Both the position numbers and the translations under genes were made by a program. DNA of 59,003 nucleotides from Pseudooceanicola sp. HF7 (GTDB lineage Bacteria > Pseudomonadota > Alphaproteobacteria > Rhodobacterales > Rhodobacteraceae): positions 1 to 59,003 of the forward strand of contig NZ_JAATOW010000026.1 in the NCBI RefSeq assembly GCF_011806405.1. Direction: 5' to 3'. The notes below the pieces were generated by a model. It made no database searches, was not told the DNA's origin, and saw only the letters and a program-made list of their open reading frames with translations. Below, in pieces: positions 40,769-48,974 of this stretch. Positions within the stretch are counted from its first letter, which is position 1. Each line of letters begins with the position of its first letter.

Positions 40769-42321
40769 AGCAAGAGAAAGTTCAAGCCGGCACAGTGCTG
40801 GTCGACGTCAAGGGAATCTCCAAGAGTTTTCCCGGCGTGAAGGCCCTTTCGAACGTGGATTTGACCATTCGCGCCGGCGAGGTGCACGCCCTTACGGGCG
40901 AGAACGGATCCGGCAAGTCCACCCTGTCGAAGGTCATCGCCGGGATGCACCGACCCGATACCGGGACGATCCGCATCGATGGAGAGCTCTGCGAACTGGA
41001 AAATCCCGCCGACGCCATCGAGCGCGGGATCGTGATGATTTCGCAGGAATTGACCCTCGCGCCCACTCTGACGGTGGCCGAGAACATCTTCATGGGCCGG
41101 CTGCCGAAATCCAGCTGGGGCAAGATCAACTGGTCCAAACTCAATGCGGATGCGGTGCAGGTTCTCGATCGTCTGAACGTTCACGTCAGTCCGACCGCGC
41201 TGGTGTCCGATCTCAGCATCGAGCTGCAGCAGGAAATCGAAATCGCGCGGGCCCTTTCGACAGACGCCCGCCTGCTGATCCTCGACGAAGCGACTAGCTC
41301 CTTGTCCGAAGCGGCCACCAAACGCCTGCTTGAGCTGGTCGTCCAGGAACGCGACCAAGGCATGGCCGTGTTGATGATCACGCACCGGATGCCGGAAATC
41401 TACGCCGTTTCAAGCGTGGCAACGGTGCTGCGCGATGGCAGCCTGATCTCGACCGTGCCTATTCCTCAGACCACCGAAGAGCAGCTGGTCAAGCTCATGG
41501 TTGGGCGCGAGCTGGGCGATTACTACAGCAAGCAGGAGATCGCGCAGGGCGAACTGGTGCTGGATGTCAAAGGCCTGACCGCGGAGAACGGCGCGTTTGA
41601 CCCCGCCGACCTGGTGTTGCGCCGTGGTGAAATCCTTGGCCTGGCCGGCTTGGCTGGCTCCGGAAAATCTGAGTTTGCGCAGGCGCTCGGCGGAGCAATT
41701 GCCGCCCATGGCCAGGTTCGGGTGGCCGACAAGGCGATGGCCCTGGGCGATCCCCGGGCAACGATCAAGGCGGGTGTCGGCTATGTGCCGGATGACCGCA
41801 AGGGGTCTGCCATCCTGCCGGTGCGCGACATCTCTGAAAACTTCGCAATGGCCTGGATGGATCGGCTGACCAGCAAGGGGCTGATCTCTCTTCGCCGCCA
41901 GAAAAGCGAAGTTGCCAGCGCCATTCAGGACTACGGCGTTGTGACATCCTCGGCCGATGCGTTGATTTCGACCCTCTCGGGCGGGAACCAGCAGAAGATC
42001 GTCTTGGGAAGAATTTTCAGACGAAAGCCCGATGTCCTGATTCTGAACGAACCAACCCGTGGCGTCGACGTCGGGGCAAAGACCGAAATCTACAAGATGT
42101 TGCAACAGGCCGCCAACGAGGGCGCCGGCATCATCGTCATCTCATCTGAACTGCCGGAAATCCTGGGTATTTCCGACCGGATCGCGGTGTTCTTCGAAGG
42201 CAGGATCGTCGCTGAATTCGATGGACCGACGGCAGATGAAGAAGCCATCGCACATGCGGCTGTTGCAGGAGCCAAACGGGCCAACCCGCCAGCGAAAACC
42301 GCAAACGAGACAGAGGTATAA
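40765..42321 (+). CDS. Sugar-type ABC transporter ATPase with two nucleotide-binding domains (RbsA-like)
   Basis: 518 residues from GTG 40765, inside a GTGA overlap with the GMC gene and preceded by GGGAGAG. First domain GENGSGKST (about 46-54), LSIELQQEIEIARAL, LLILDEATSSLSE; second domain GLAGSGKSEF (about 295-304), LSGGNQQKIVLGRIF (about 404-418), VLILNEPTRGVDVGAKTEIY. As in RbsA the second Walker B carries Asn-Glu. Works with the permease 3 bp downstream and the receptor at 36456. Confidence 0.93.
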   Translation: MKQEKVQAGTVLVDVKGISKSFPGVKALSNVDLTIRAGEVHALTGENGSGKSTLSKVIAGMHRPDTGTIRIDGELCELENPADAIERGIVMISQELTLAPTLTVAENIFMGRLPKSSWGKINWSKLNADAVQVLDRLNVHVSPTALVSDLSIELQQEIEIARALSTDARLLILDEATSSLSEAATKRLLELVVQERDQGMAVLMITHRMPEIYAVSSVATVLRDGSLISTVPIPQTTEEQLVKLMVGRELGDYYSKQEIAQGELVLDVKGLTAENGAFDPADLVLRRGEILGLAGLAGSGKSEFAQALGGAIAAHGQVRVADKAMALGDPRATIKAGVGYVPDDRKGSAILPVRDISENFAMAWMDRLTSKGLISLRRQKSEVASAIQDYGVVTSSADALISTLSGGNQQKIVLGRIFRRKPDVLILNEPTRGVDVGAKTEIYKMLQQAANEGAGIIVISSELPEILGISDRIAVFFEGRIVAEFDGPTADEEAIAHAAVAGAKRANPPAKTANETEV

Positions 42322-42324
42322 CAC

Positions 42325-43332
42325 ATGTCCACACAGAGCACTTCCGGCGGCTTCGGCGCCCTTGTCCGCCGCATCTTTCGAAGCCGCTACGCCGGTGCCT
42401 TGATCAGCCTGGTTCTGGTGTCGGTTTTCCTGAGTCTCTATCAGCCCGTGTTCCTGACGTGGCCGAACATCATGAACATCGTCAAATCTAACTCAGTCGG
42501 GTTCATCCTTGCGATTGGCGCGACCTTTGTCGTCATCTCTGGCACGGTCGATTTGTCATTTGGGTCGGCCACAACCGCATCGGCCATGGCCTTCGGGCTT
42601 TTGCTTGTCGCCGGAACGCCGCTGCCCCTTGCGGTTCTGGGGGCCATCTTCGCCGGTTTCGTGCTTGGGGCGATCAACGGCTACCTCGTGGCCTACGCAA
42701 AAATCTCTTTCTTCGTCGTGACACTTGGCACCTTGTCGATTTTCCAGAGTGTCGCGCTGGTCGTGAACAGCGGGACAAGTGTGTCCGTCTTTTCCGTTCC
42801 CGGGTTTTCCGCGCTGAACCAGTTCGTCAACGGCAATATCGGGCCAGTTCCCGTTCTGCTCGTTTTCAATATCGTGCTTTTCCTGATCGCGGGGGGCGTG
42901 CTGCGCTTCACGGCCTTTGGACGTTCGCTTTACGCCATTGGCTCCAACATCGAGGCCGCACGTCTGAACGGGATCAACGTCAAGCGAGTGCTTCTGATCG
43001 TCTTCATCATTTCCGGTCTGTCCGCGGGCCTGGCAAGCGTGGTCCAGGTCGGTCGTCTGACCGTCGCCTCTCCGAATGTGGACATGAACCTGCTGCTGAC
43101 CGTCCTGGCCGCGGTTCTGATCGGCGGCACCGCCATGACAGGTGGAGAGGGTGGCGTGCTTGGGACGATGATCGGGATGCTGTTCCTTGGCGTCGTTCAG
43201 AACGGGCTGACCCTGTCGAGCGTATCCTCCTTCTGGCAAGGCACGCTGAGCGGGTCGATCCTGATCCTGTCGGTCTGGCTGGGGGGCATTCGGGGCGTTC
43301 TGCGCGCCCAGAAGCAGAAGAAGACGGAATAG
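42325..43332 (+). CDS. Sugar-type ABC transporter permease (RbsC-like)
   Basis: 335 residues, eight to ten membrane segments. AIGATFVVISGTVDLSFGSAT (about 72-92) is the RbsC signature region (G-x-D-L-S-x-G), with YAIGSNIEAARLNGINVKRV (about 204-223) and LIGGTAMTGGEGGVLGTMIG (about 265-284). Followed after about 100 bp by the LLM monooxygenase; a CTGGCCGGCCAG palindrome (43346-43357) in that gap may attenuate the transcript. Confidence 0.92.
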   Translation: MSTQSTSGGFGALVRRIFRSRYAGALISLVLVSVFLSLYQPVFLTWPNIMNIVKSNSVGFILAIGATFVVISGTVDLSFGSATTASAMAFGLLLVAGTPLPLAVLGAIFAGFVLGAINGYLVAYAKISFFVVTLGTLSIFQSVALVVNSGTSVSVFSVPGFSALNQFVNGNIGPVPVLLVFNIVLFLIAGGVLRFTAFGRSLYAIGSNIEAARLNGINVKRVLLIVFIISGLSAGLASVVQVGRLTVASPNVDMNLLLTVLAAVLIGGTAMTGGEGGVLGTMIGMLFLGVVQNGLTLSSVSSFWQGTLSGSILILSVWLGGIRGVLRAQKQKKTE

Positions 43333-43438
43333 CGGGCAGAACTGCCTGGCCGGCCAGCGGCAATCGGACATCGCCTGACGCGCTTTTTCTGGCCCCTTCG
43401 AATTCGAGAAACGGAACCGCTCAAAAGGAGTAGCATCC

Positions 43439-44527
43439 ATGCCCGCCAACAAAATGTTCGTCAAAGAGGGTTTCAAGCTCGGTGCTTTTTCGTCCAACTG
43501 CTCCGCCGGGATGACCGTCAGCAGCATCCCGGAACGGTGGGTCAACAGCTGGGACAACAACCTGAAGCTGGCCCAAATGCTGGATGACGCGGGCATGGAT
43601 TTCATCCTGCCCGTCGCCCGCTGGATCGGCTGTGGGGGCGATATCAATTTCCAGGGCAACGTGCTTGAAACCATGACCTGGGCTGCGGCCTTGCTGGCCA
43701 AGACCAAGGATATCTCGGTCTTTTCGACCACCCATGCCGCTTTCAACCACCCCGTGGTTGCCGCAAAGCAGATCGCGACGATGGATCAGATCGGCAACGG
43801 CCGCGCGGGGCTGAACATCGTGGCCGGCTGGAACAAGCCCGAGTTCAAGGCGCTTGGCCTGGATCTGCCCGACGACCACGAAACGCGCTACGGCTACGCC
43901 CAGGAGTGGTTCGACATCGTGTCGAAGATCTGGGCAGATGAGGGGCCGTTCGACTACAAAGGCAAGTACTTCAATCTCGAAGGGATACAGGGCCAGCCTG
44001 CGCCGGTGAACGGCGTTGTTCCGGTTCTCAACGCCGCCGGGTCAGGCGTTGGTCGGGACTTTGCCACACGCAATGCGAATTACCTTTTCACCCCGGCCAT
44101 CGACCTTTCACGCTCGGCCACTGAAATTCAGGACCTGATCGGGCAAGCTGCCGGTCTTGGGCGTGACGTGGGGGTTCTGACCTTCAGTCACGTGACCTGC
44201 CGCCCGACGGAAAAAGAGGCCAAAGAGTACCGCCAACACGTCATCGACCACGCCGACTGGAAAGGCGTAGAGACGTTGATGGATATGCTGTTTGCGAATG
44301 CGCAATCCTTCCCCCACGACCTGTTGAAGCAAATGAAGAACTCCATGGCGCTTGGTCATGGTGCGTTTGAACTGACCGGGACGCCACGGCAGGTTGCCGA
44401 CCGCCTCATCGAGCTGCAAAAAGCCGGATTTGCCGGAACGACACTGTCCTTCGTCGATTATGTGGAGGAATTCCCGTATTTCCGGGATGAGGTTTTGCCG
44501 CTTTTGACCGAAGCCGGAATTCGCTGA
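43439..44527 (+). CDS. LLM-class flavin-dependent monooxygenase (RutA/SfnG/SsuD-like)
   Basis: 362 residues, TIM-barrel bacterial luciferase-like fold. FKLGAFSSNCSAGMTVSSIPERW at the N-terminus, TTHAAFNHPVVAAKQIATMDQIGNGR (about 101-126), LNIVAGWNKPEFKALGL (about 128-144), ETRYGYAQEWFDIVSKIW and the VLNAAGSGVGRDFA element are typical of the two-component FMNH2-dependent group that cleaves C-S, C-N or ring bonds. Such enzymes need a separate flavin reductase; the one next door appears broken. AAAGGAG ribosome site. Together with the lumazine synthase it makes this part of the island flavin-centred. Confidence 0.9.
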   Translation: MPANKMFVKEGFKLGAFSSNCSAGMTVSSIPERWVNSWDNNLKLAQMLDDAGMDFILPVARWIGCGGDINFQGNVLETMTWAAALLAKTKDISVFSTTHAAFNHPVVAAKQIATMDQIGNGRAGLNIVAGWNKPEFKALGLDLPDDHETRYGYAQEWFDIVSKIWADEGPFDYKGKYFNLEGIQGQPAPVNGVVPVLNAAGSGVGRDFATRNANYLFTPAIDLSRSATEIQDLIGQAAGLGRDVGVLTFSHVTCRPTEKEAKEYRQHVIDHADWKGVETLMDMLFANAQSFPHDLLKQMKNSMALGHGAFELTGTPRQVADRLIELQKAGFAGTTLSFVDYVEEFPYFRDEVLPLLTEAGIR

Positions 44528-44715
44528 ATGGCAACGCCAGGGATGTTTACCCATGCGGTCCGGCCACTGCCTTTGGTTGCGAGGTCGAAGAGGTGATCAA
44601 CCGCGCCAGCGTTTCCATCATTTTCGGTCGCTTCCGTCAGGTGATTGAGGGCAGCCGGGTTGGCGCATTGACCTATTGGAATCGCAGCGTCCAAAAGCGC
44701 GCAGAGGCGGCTTGA
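44528..44715 (+). pseudogene. C-terminal remnant of a flavin reductase
   Basis: A frame open from the end of the LLM gene to TGA 44713 has no start codon near its beginning and reads ...TAFGCEVEEVINRAS, then SIIFGRFRQVIEG and GALTYWNRSVQKR. This matches the last ~50 residues of FMN reductases of the HpaC/RutF type (pattern A-x-x-x-C-x-V...I-x-F-G-x-V...A-L-x-Y-x-x-R). The N-terminal ~100 residues, including the flavin-binding core, are missing. Its position right behind an LLM monooxygenase is where the partner reductase gene would be. Too short and truncated to be functional; deletion is inferred. Confidence 0.6.
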
Positions 44716-44814
44716 AAATCACAGCGAAAACACCGCACCGATACAAGCGAAAGGCCGGAAACCACGCCGGATGCTTCGACCTTTCGGGGGAACGACAGGG
44801 TAAGGAAACGACAC

Positions 44815-45522
44815 ATGCAAATCTCTTGGTTCGCGACGTTCAATGACAAAACGGCCCCAACGGCAGAAGTCACACCAGAGGAAATCGAGCGGATCACGGA
44901 TATCGTGAAATCGACTCCGGGCCTTTCAAACGGCCTTGTTTCCACGCCCTGGGACGTGCCGGGCATGCCGTTCGACGACAAGCCGCTTCCGCAGCTGGCG
45001 TTGCAGCTTTACTTTGACGACATCGAGCAGCTTGAGGCCGCCCTGGAGCCGGACGGGCATTTGCAGAAGCTGGCCGACAAGTCCAACCTTCCCACCTTCA
45101 AGGATCCGCATGTCACGGAAGAGGCCATGCTCACGCGGGTCTACCACGCACCGGACCCCGCGTTCAAAACCGCGGATGGCAAACCCCATTGCTCCTTCCT
45201 GGTGCAATATCCCGGCCCCTCGGAACAGCGCAACAAGTGGATCCGCCACTACGTTGTGCATCATACGGCGATTATGAAAACCTTCCCGGGTATCCGCCAG
45301 ATCGAGGTCTGCACCGCTTTGGATTGGTGTTCGTCCATGCCGTGGGAACGCGTCGGCCACATGCTGCGAAACAAGGTGGTTTTCGATGATGACGTTGCGC
45401 TGCAGGCCGCCCTGGGATCGCCCGTTCTTGACGACATGATGGCCGATGCCGCGCTGCTTCCGCCTTACGACGGTGGGAGCAAGCATTTCCCCATGGCGAC
45501 ATGGGGCGCCCCCAACCGTTAA
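44815..45522 (+). CDS. EthD-like dimeric alpha/beta-barrel protein
   Basis: 235 residues, cytoplasmic. Two repeats are suggested: an N-terminal half with a ferredoxin-like strand-helix layout (ISWFATFNDKTAPTAEVTPE, QLALQLYFDDIEQLEAAL) and a C-terminal half PHCSFLVQYPGPSEQRNKWIRHYVVHHTAIM (about 122-152), where the H-x-x-x-H-H pattern recalls the EthD/dimeric alpha-beta barrel family. Such proteins are lyases, isomerases or small-substrate oxygenases in ring catabolism. Lies between the LLM/reductase remnant and lumazine synthase on the same strand. Exact role unknown. Confidence 0.6.
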   Translation: MQISWFATFNDKTAPTAEVTPEEIERITDIVKSTPGLSNGLVSTPWDVPGMPFDDKPLPQLALQLYFDDIEQLEAALEPDGHLQKLADKSNLPTFKDPHVTEEAMLTRVYHAPDPAFKTADGKPHCSFLVQYPGPSEQRNKWIRHYVVHHTAIMKTFPGIRQIEVCTALDWCSSMPWERVGHMLRNKVVFDDDVALQAALGSPVLDDMMADAALLPPYDGGSKHFPMATWGAPNR

Positions 45523-45580
45523 TGTCCGTCTTCGCCCGCTCACGGCGGGCCAGCAACGCTTACTCTTAGGATCCCCGACC

Positions 45581-46039
45581 ATGGCAAGCTCCCACAAGAT
45601 CGCGTTTATCAAGGCCAGCTGGCATTCAGAGATTGTTGACCAATCGCTAGTCGGATTTCGTTCGGCGCTGGATCTCGACGCATTTCACGTCGAGGTTTTC
45701 GATGTCCCAGGGGCGTTCGAGCTCCCCCTTCTTGCAAAAACTCTTTCCAAGACGGCGGAGTACGACGCGATTGTCTGTGCTGCCCTGGTGGTTGATGGCG
45801 GGATTTATCGCCATGATTTTGTATCTGCTACAGTCGTTGAAGGCCTGATGCAGGTGCAGCTTGAAACCGGAGTCCCGGTGCTGTCCGTTTCGCTCACGCC
45901 TCACAACTTTCAGCCAACGCCAGAGCACATTGCGTTCTTCAGCGGCCATTTCGTGACCAAGGGCGAAGAGGCCGCACAGGCGGTGACATCGCTTCTTCAA
46001 CTCGGCATCTACAAACGCGGTGAACCGGCGGGCCACTGA
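45581..46039 (+). CDS. ribH: 6,7-dimethyl-8-ribityllumazine synthase, type II (RibH2-like)
   Basis: 152 residues. KIAFIKASWHSEIVDQSL, FDVPGAFELPLLAKTL (about 46-61) with the substrate-binding F-x-V-P-G-A-x-E element, and AALVVDGGIYRHDFVSATV (about 73-91), the RibH2-type variant of the catalytic-His loop. It condenses a butanone phosphate with the pyrimidine precursor in riboflavin synthesis. A lone copy in a catabolic island, away from ribA/ribE, points to a local demand for flavin by the LLM, GMC and DAO enzymes; RibH2 in Brucella is decameric and low-affinity (known). Convergent with the next araC gene. Confidence 0.9.
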   Translation: MASSHKIAFIKASWHSEIVDQSLVGFRSALDLDAFHVEVFDVPGAFELPLLAKTLSKTAEYDAIVCAALVVDGGIYRHDFVSATVVEGLMQVQLETGVPVLSVSLTPHNFQPTPEHIAFFSGHFVTKGEEAAQAVTSLLQLGIYKRGEPAGH

Positions 46040-46047
46040 CACACGGC

Positions 46048-47121
46048 TTACTTTGGTTGAGTCTCTCCGCGGGAAAACCGACGGGGAGAGACGCCCTTCC
46101 AGTCCTTGAAGGCGCGCCCGAAGGATGCGGCGTCCGCATACCCAAGCTGCTCTGCGATGTGTTCAAGCGGGATCTGAGCGCCGCTTTCCAGAAGCTGGCA
46201 GGCGCGCCGCATGCGCTGAGTCCGCAGCAATTCGCGAAAACTCACATTGTTCTGGGCTAGATAGCGGCGAAGCGTGCGCTCTGGCGCGCCAAGGTCCGTG
46301 GAGACTGCGAAAAAGGTGATGTTGTTGCTCGCCAATCTTTTCGAAATGGCCAGCTTCATTTTTTCGATGATGTCCTCATCCTGATCATTCTCAACCCGCA
46401 TCAAATCCATCAGGTGGGTTTCAAGCACAGGTTTCAAATGATCCAGGCGCGACCGCGCGGTGTTGGTCGTCGACATCTCCATCAGGCGGGAGGGGATGAC
46501 AATTCCGGTGTAGGCCGCATCCCCCCGGACCGGGCAATTGAAGTTTGCTTTCAGGGCGTCGCGATGTGTTGAGACATCGTGCTGAAAGCGCACCTCAAGG
46601 GGCCGCCACTGCGCGCCGAGAGCCTGGCGCATGCACATGTCAATCGATGCAATCGAAAACTCGGCATCCTGTCTGCGGGGCCAGATGTCATCGTTGCCCG
46701 CGATATAGCGCAGCTCGGTTCGATCTTCATCCACCTCGTGAATGCCCAGGCTGGAATGGGTCTGCCAGTGTTTCTGGAACTTTATGAAGGCGCGCAGCAC
46801 TTCGAGAGGCGAATTCAGCGTCATTGTCAGAACATGGAACGGCCCAAGTTCGGCAGGGCTGAAGGCTGCCCCCAATTCCAGACCAATCAGCGGGTTTCCG
46901 GTGTGCTCTGCAACCAGTTCAGTAAATGCCAGATACTGTGAAAATTTGATCCACGCATAGGGCGACTCGACGATGTCGCGGGTCAGGCCGACCTCGCGCA
47001 AAAGCTGCGTCGTATTGCATCCGGATTCGCGCGCTGCCTTGATGAAAAAGTCCAGAAAGAGGACCCGAATTCTAGCAGGGTTCATCTTCGGGGAGAGGTC
47101 AGCTGCGGTGATCGGTTCCAT
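46048..47121 (-). CDS. AraC-family regulator with arabinose-binding-like N-terminal domain (second)
   Basis: 357 residues from ATG 47121; a TTG six codons earlier is possible but no ribosome site supports either. N-terminal ~210 residues resemble the OruR/ArgR-type sensing domain (GNPLIGLELGAAFSPAELGP, HVLTMTLNSPLEVLRAF). C-terminal helix-turn-helix pair: TDLGAPERTLRRYLAQN and IPLEHIAEQLGYADAASFGRAF, ending WKGVSPRRF. Divergent from the cyclodeaminase-RidA-DAO-ALDH operon, which it probably regulates in response to an amino acid or amine. Confidence 0.9.
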   Translation of the reverse strand: MEPITAADLSPKMNPARIRVLFLDFFIKAARESGCNTTQLLREVGLTRDIVESPYAWIKFSQYLAFTELVAEHTGNPLIGLELGAAFSPAELGPFHVLTMTLNSPLEVLRAFIKFQKHWQTHSSLGIHEVDEDRTELRYIAGNDDIWPRRQDAEFSIASIDMCMRQALGAQWRPLEVRFQHDVSTHRDALKANFNCPVRGDAAYTGIVIPSRLMEMSTTNTARSRLDHLKPVLETHLMDLMRVENDQDEDIIEKMKLAISKRLASNNITFFAVSTDLGAPERTLRRYLAQNNVSFRELLRTQRMRRACQLLESGAQIPLEHIAEQLGYADAASFGRAFKDWKGVSPRRFSRGETQPK

Positions 47122-47295
47122 GTCATGAACAGTATGCAAATTGGCCGGAATTGCAATTTTTTTGTCCGTCGATGACCTCTAATTTCTGACAGATCGTTGG
47201 CCTTCAAAGCGCCAGTAGAACCTACCCAGTTCGCCAAGACGGAAAGGCACGCTGCGGCCGGCCGTTTGTATGTTGCCCCCACTGATGAGAGCCCC

Positions 47296-48435
47296 ATGAC
47301 AAAAGACACCAAAATCGATTTCATCTATCTGTCAGAGCCCGACATGGTCGAAGCAGGGGTCACCGACATGCCCTCTTGCGTTGACACGATGGAAGAGATG
47401 TTCGCGCTGCTTCATGTGGGCGATTACCGGATGGCGGGTGAGAACAATAACTCCCATGGCTCCCTGATCCTGTTCCCTGAAGACTCTCCGCACGACACCA
47501 TGCCCAAGAACACGCCGGATCGCCGCCTGATGGCGATGCCTGCCTATCTGGGCGGCTCCTTCGGGACATCGGGTGTCAAATGGTACGGATCGAACATCGC
47601 CAATCGGGAGCGTGGTCTGCCCCGCTCCATCCTGATGTTTATCCTCACGGACACCGAAACCAGCGCGCCGCTTGCCCTAATGTCCGCGAACCTCCTGTCA
47701 GCCTATCGCACGGGCGCCATTCCAGGCGTGGGCGCGCGTCACCTGGCGCGCAAGGACTCCCGCGTGGCCGGGATTCTCGGGCCGGGCGTTATGGGTAAGA
47801 CCAGCCTGAGCGCCTTTATCGCTGCCTGCCCGCAGATCGACACCGTCAAGGTCAAGGGACGCGGCCAGAAGAACCTGGACCTGTTCATCGACTGGGTGAA
47901 AGAGACCTACCCGCAGATCTCCAAGGTCTATGCCGTCGACACGGCCGAGGAACTGGTGCGCGGATCCGACGTGGTGGCCTATTGCAGCTCCGGTGCCACC
48001 GGCGACCCCTCGACATACCCCATTGTCGAACGGGACTGGATCAGCCCCGGCACCTTCCTTGCCATGCCGGCCCTGGGCAACTTTGACCAAGGGGTTGCGG
48101 CTCCGGATGTCCGCAAGGTGCTGGATTACACGGGTCTTTACGAAGCCTGGGTATCCGAGGTCCCGCACCCCACCCATGACCATATCCCGCTTGTCGGCAT
48201 GAAATGGATGGACATGGTTACCGACGGCGCATTGCAGCGCGATGCGCTGGAAGACCTGAGTGCCATCGTTGCGGGCACAACGCCCGGCCGTCAGAACGAC
48301 GACGAGATCATCATGCTTTCCGTTGGCGGCATGCCGGTGGAGGATGTGGCCTGGGGCACGATTGTCTACCGGAACGCCATCAAGAATGGCCTCGGGACGA
48401 AGCTGAACCTTTGGGATGAACCCATCCTGCACTGA
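47296..48435 (+). CDS. Ornithine cyclodeaminase / mu-crystallin family enzyme
   Basis: 379 residues from ATG 47296 (GAGAG five bases upstream); an earlier in-frame ATG at 47197 gives an unrelated extension. NAD-binding loop GILGPGVMGKTSLSAF (about 156-171), substrate region RLMAMPAYLGGSFGTSGVKWYGSN (about 77-100) with the Lys expected to contact the substrate carboxylate, and LLSAYRTGAIPGVGARHLA. Family members deaminate ornithine, reduce imino acids or dehydrogenate amino acids. RidA and a DAO-type oxidase follow, so imine chemistry of an amino acid is likely. Longer than the ~330 residue norm. Confidence 0.88.
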   Translation: MTKDTKIDFIYLSEPDMVEAGVTDMPSCVDTMEEMFALLHVGDYRMAGENNNSHGSLILFPEDSPHDTMPKNTPDRRLMAMPAYLGGSFGTSGVKWYGSNIANRERGLPRSILMFILTDTETSAPLALMSANLLSAYRTGAIPGVGARHLARKDSRVAGILGPGVMGKTSLSAFIAACPQIDTVKVKGRGQKNLDLFIDWVKETYPQISKVYAVDTAEELVRGSDVVAYCSSGATGDPSTYPIVERDWISPGTFLAMPALGNFDQGVAAPDVRKVLDYTGLYEAWVSEVPHPTHDHIPLVGMKWMDMVTDGALQRDALEDLSAIVAGTTPGRQNDDEIIMLSVGGMPVEDVAWGTIVYRNAIKNGLGTKLNLWDEPILH

Positions 48436-48495
48436 CGGCGCGCGGTCCGGACGGACTGCGCCCCCCACACCCATTCTCCAGCTGAAAGCATTCTC

Positions 48496-48912
48496 ATGAC
48501 CCAAGTCACCCGGGTGAAAACCGGAACCAAATACGAAGACATCGCCTGTTATTCCCGGCTGGTCTGCGTCGGTGACCAGATCTTCGTGTCCAACACCGCG
48601 GGGCGTGACCCCGAGACCAAGGAAATGCCCGAAGGCGTGACCGAGCAAGCCCGGACCGCGATTTCAAACCTTGAACGCGCGCTCATGGCTGTAGAGTCCT
48701 GCTTGGGGGACGTTGTTGCCATTCGTGTCTATGTTCCGAACCCGGAGGACGCGGATGCCGTTGGGCGCGTTCTGGGCGAAAGGTTCCGTGGGATCGATCC
48801 GGCCCTGACGCTGACCTGCCCAACGCTTGGCTCGACCATCTACAAGGTGGAACTGGATGCGACCGCCATTCGCGGCGCCTCCAAGGCCGAAGCTGTCTAC
48901 ATCACCCTTTAG
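48496..48912 (+). CDS. RidA/YjgF-family imine deaminase
   Basis: 138 residues, the usual RidA size. IFVSNTAGRDPETKEMPEGV (about 31-50), EQARTAISNLERALMAVESC, VVAIRVYVPNPEDAD (about 75-89; catalytic Arg expected in this strand) and a C-terminal VELDATAIRG. Hydrolyses reactive enamine/imine intermediates to 2-oxo acids. Between a cyclodeaminase-like enzyme and an amine oxidase, both of which make imines. Confidence 0.9.
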   Translation: MTQVTRVKTGTKYEDIACYSRLVCVGDQIFVSNTAGRDPETKEMPEGVTEQARTAISNLERALMAVESCLGDVVAIRVYVPNPEDADAVGRVLGERFRGIDPALTLTCPTLGSTIYKVELDATAIRGASKAEAVYITL

Positions 48913-48974
48913 GACCATGGATGGGGTTTGCCCGACCGGGCAGACCCCTTGTCCGCCAGAGACCAGGATCCCTT

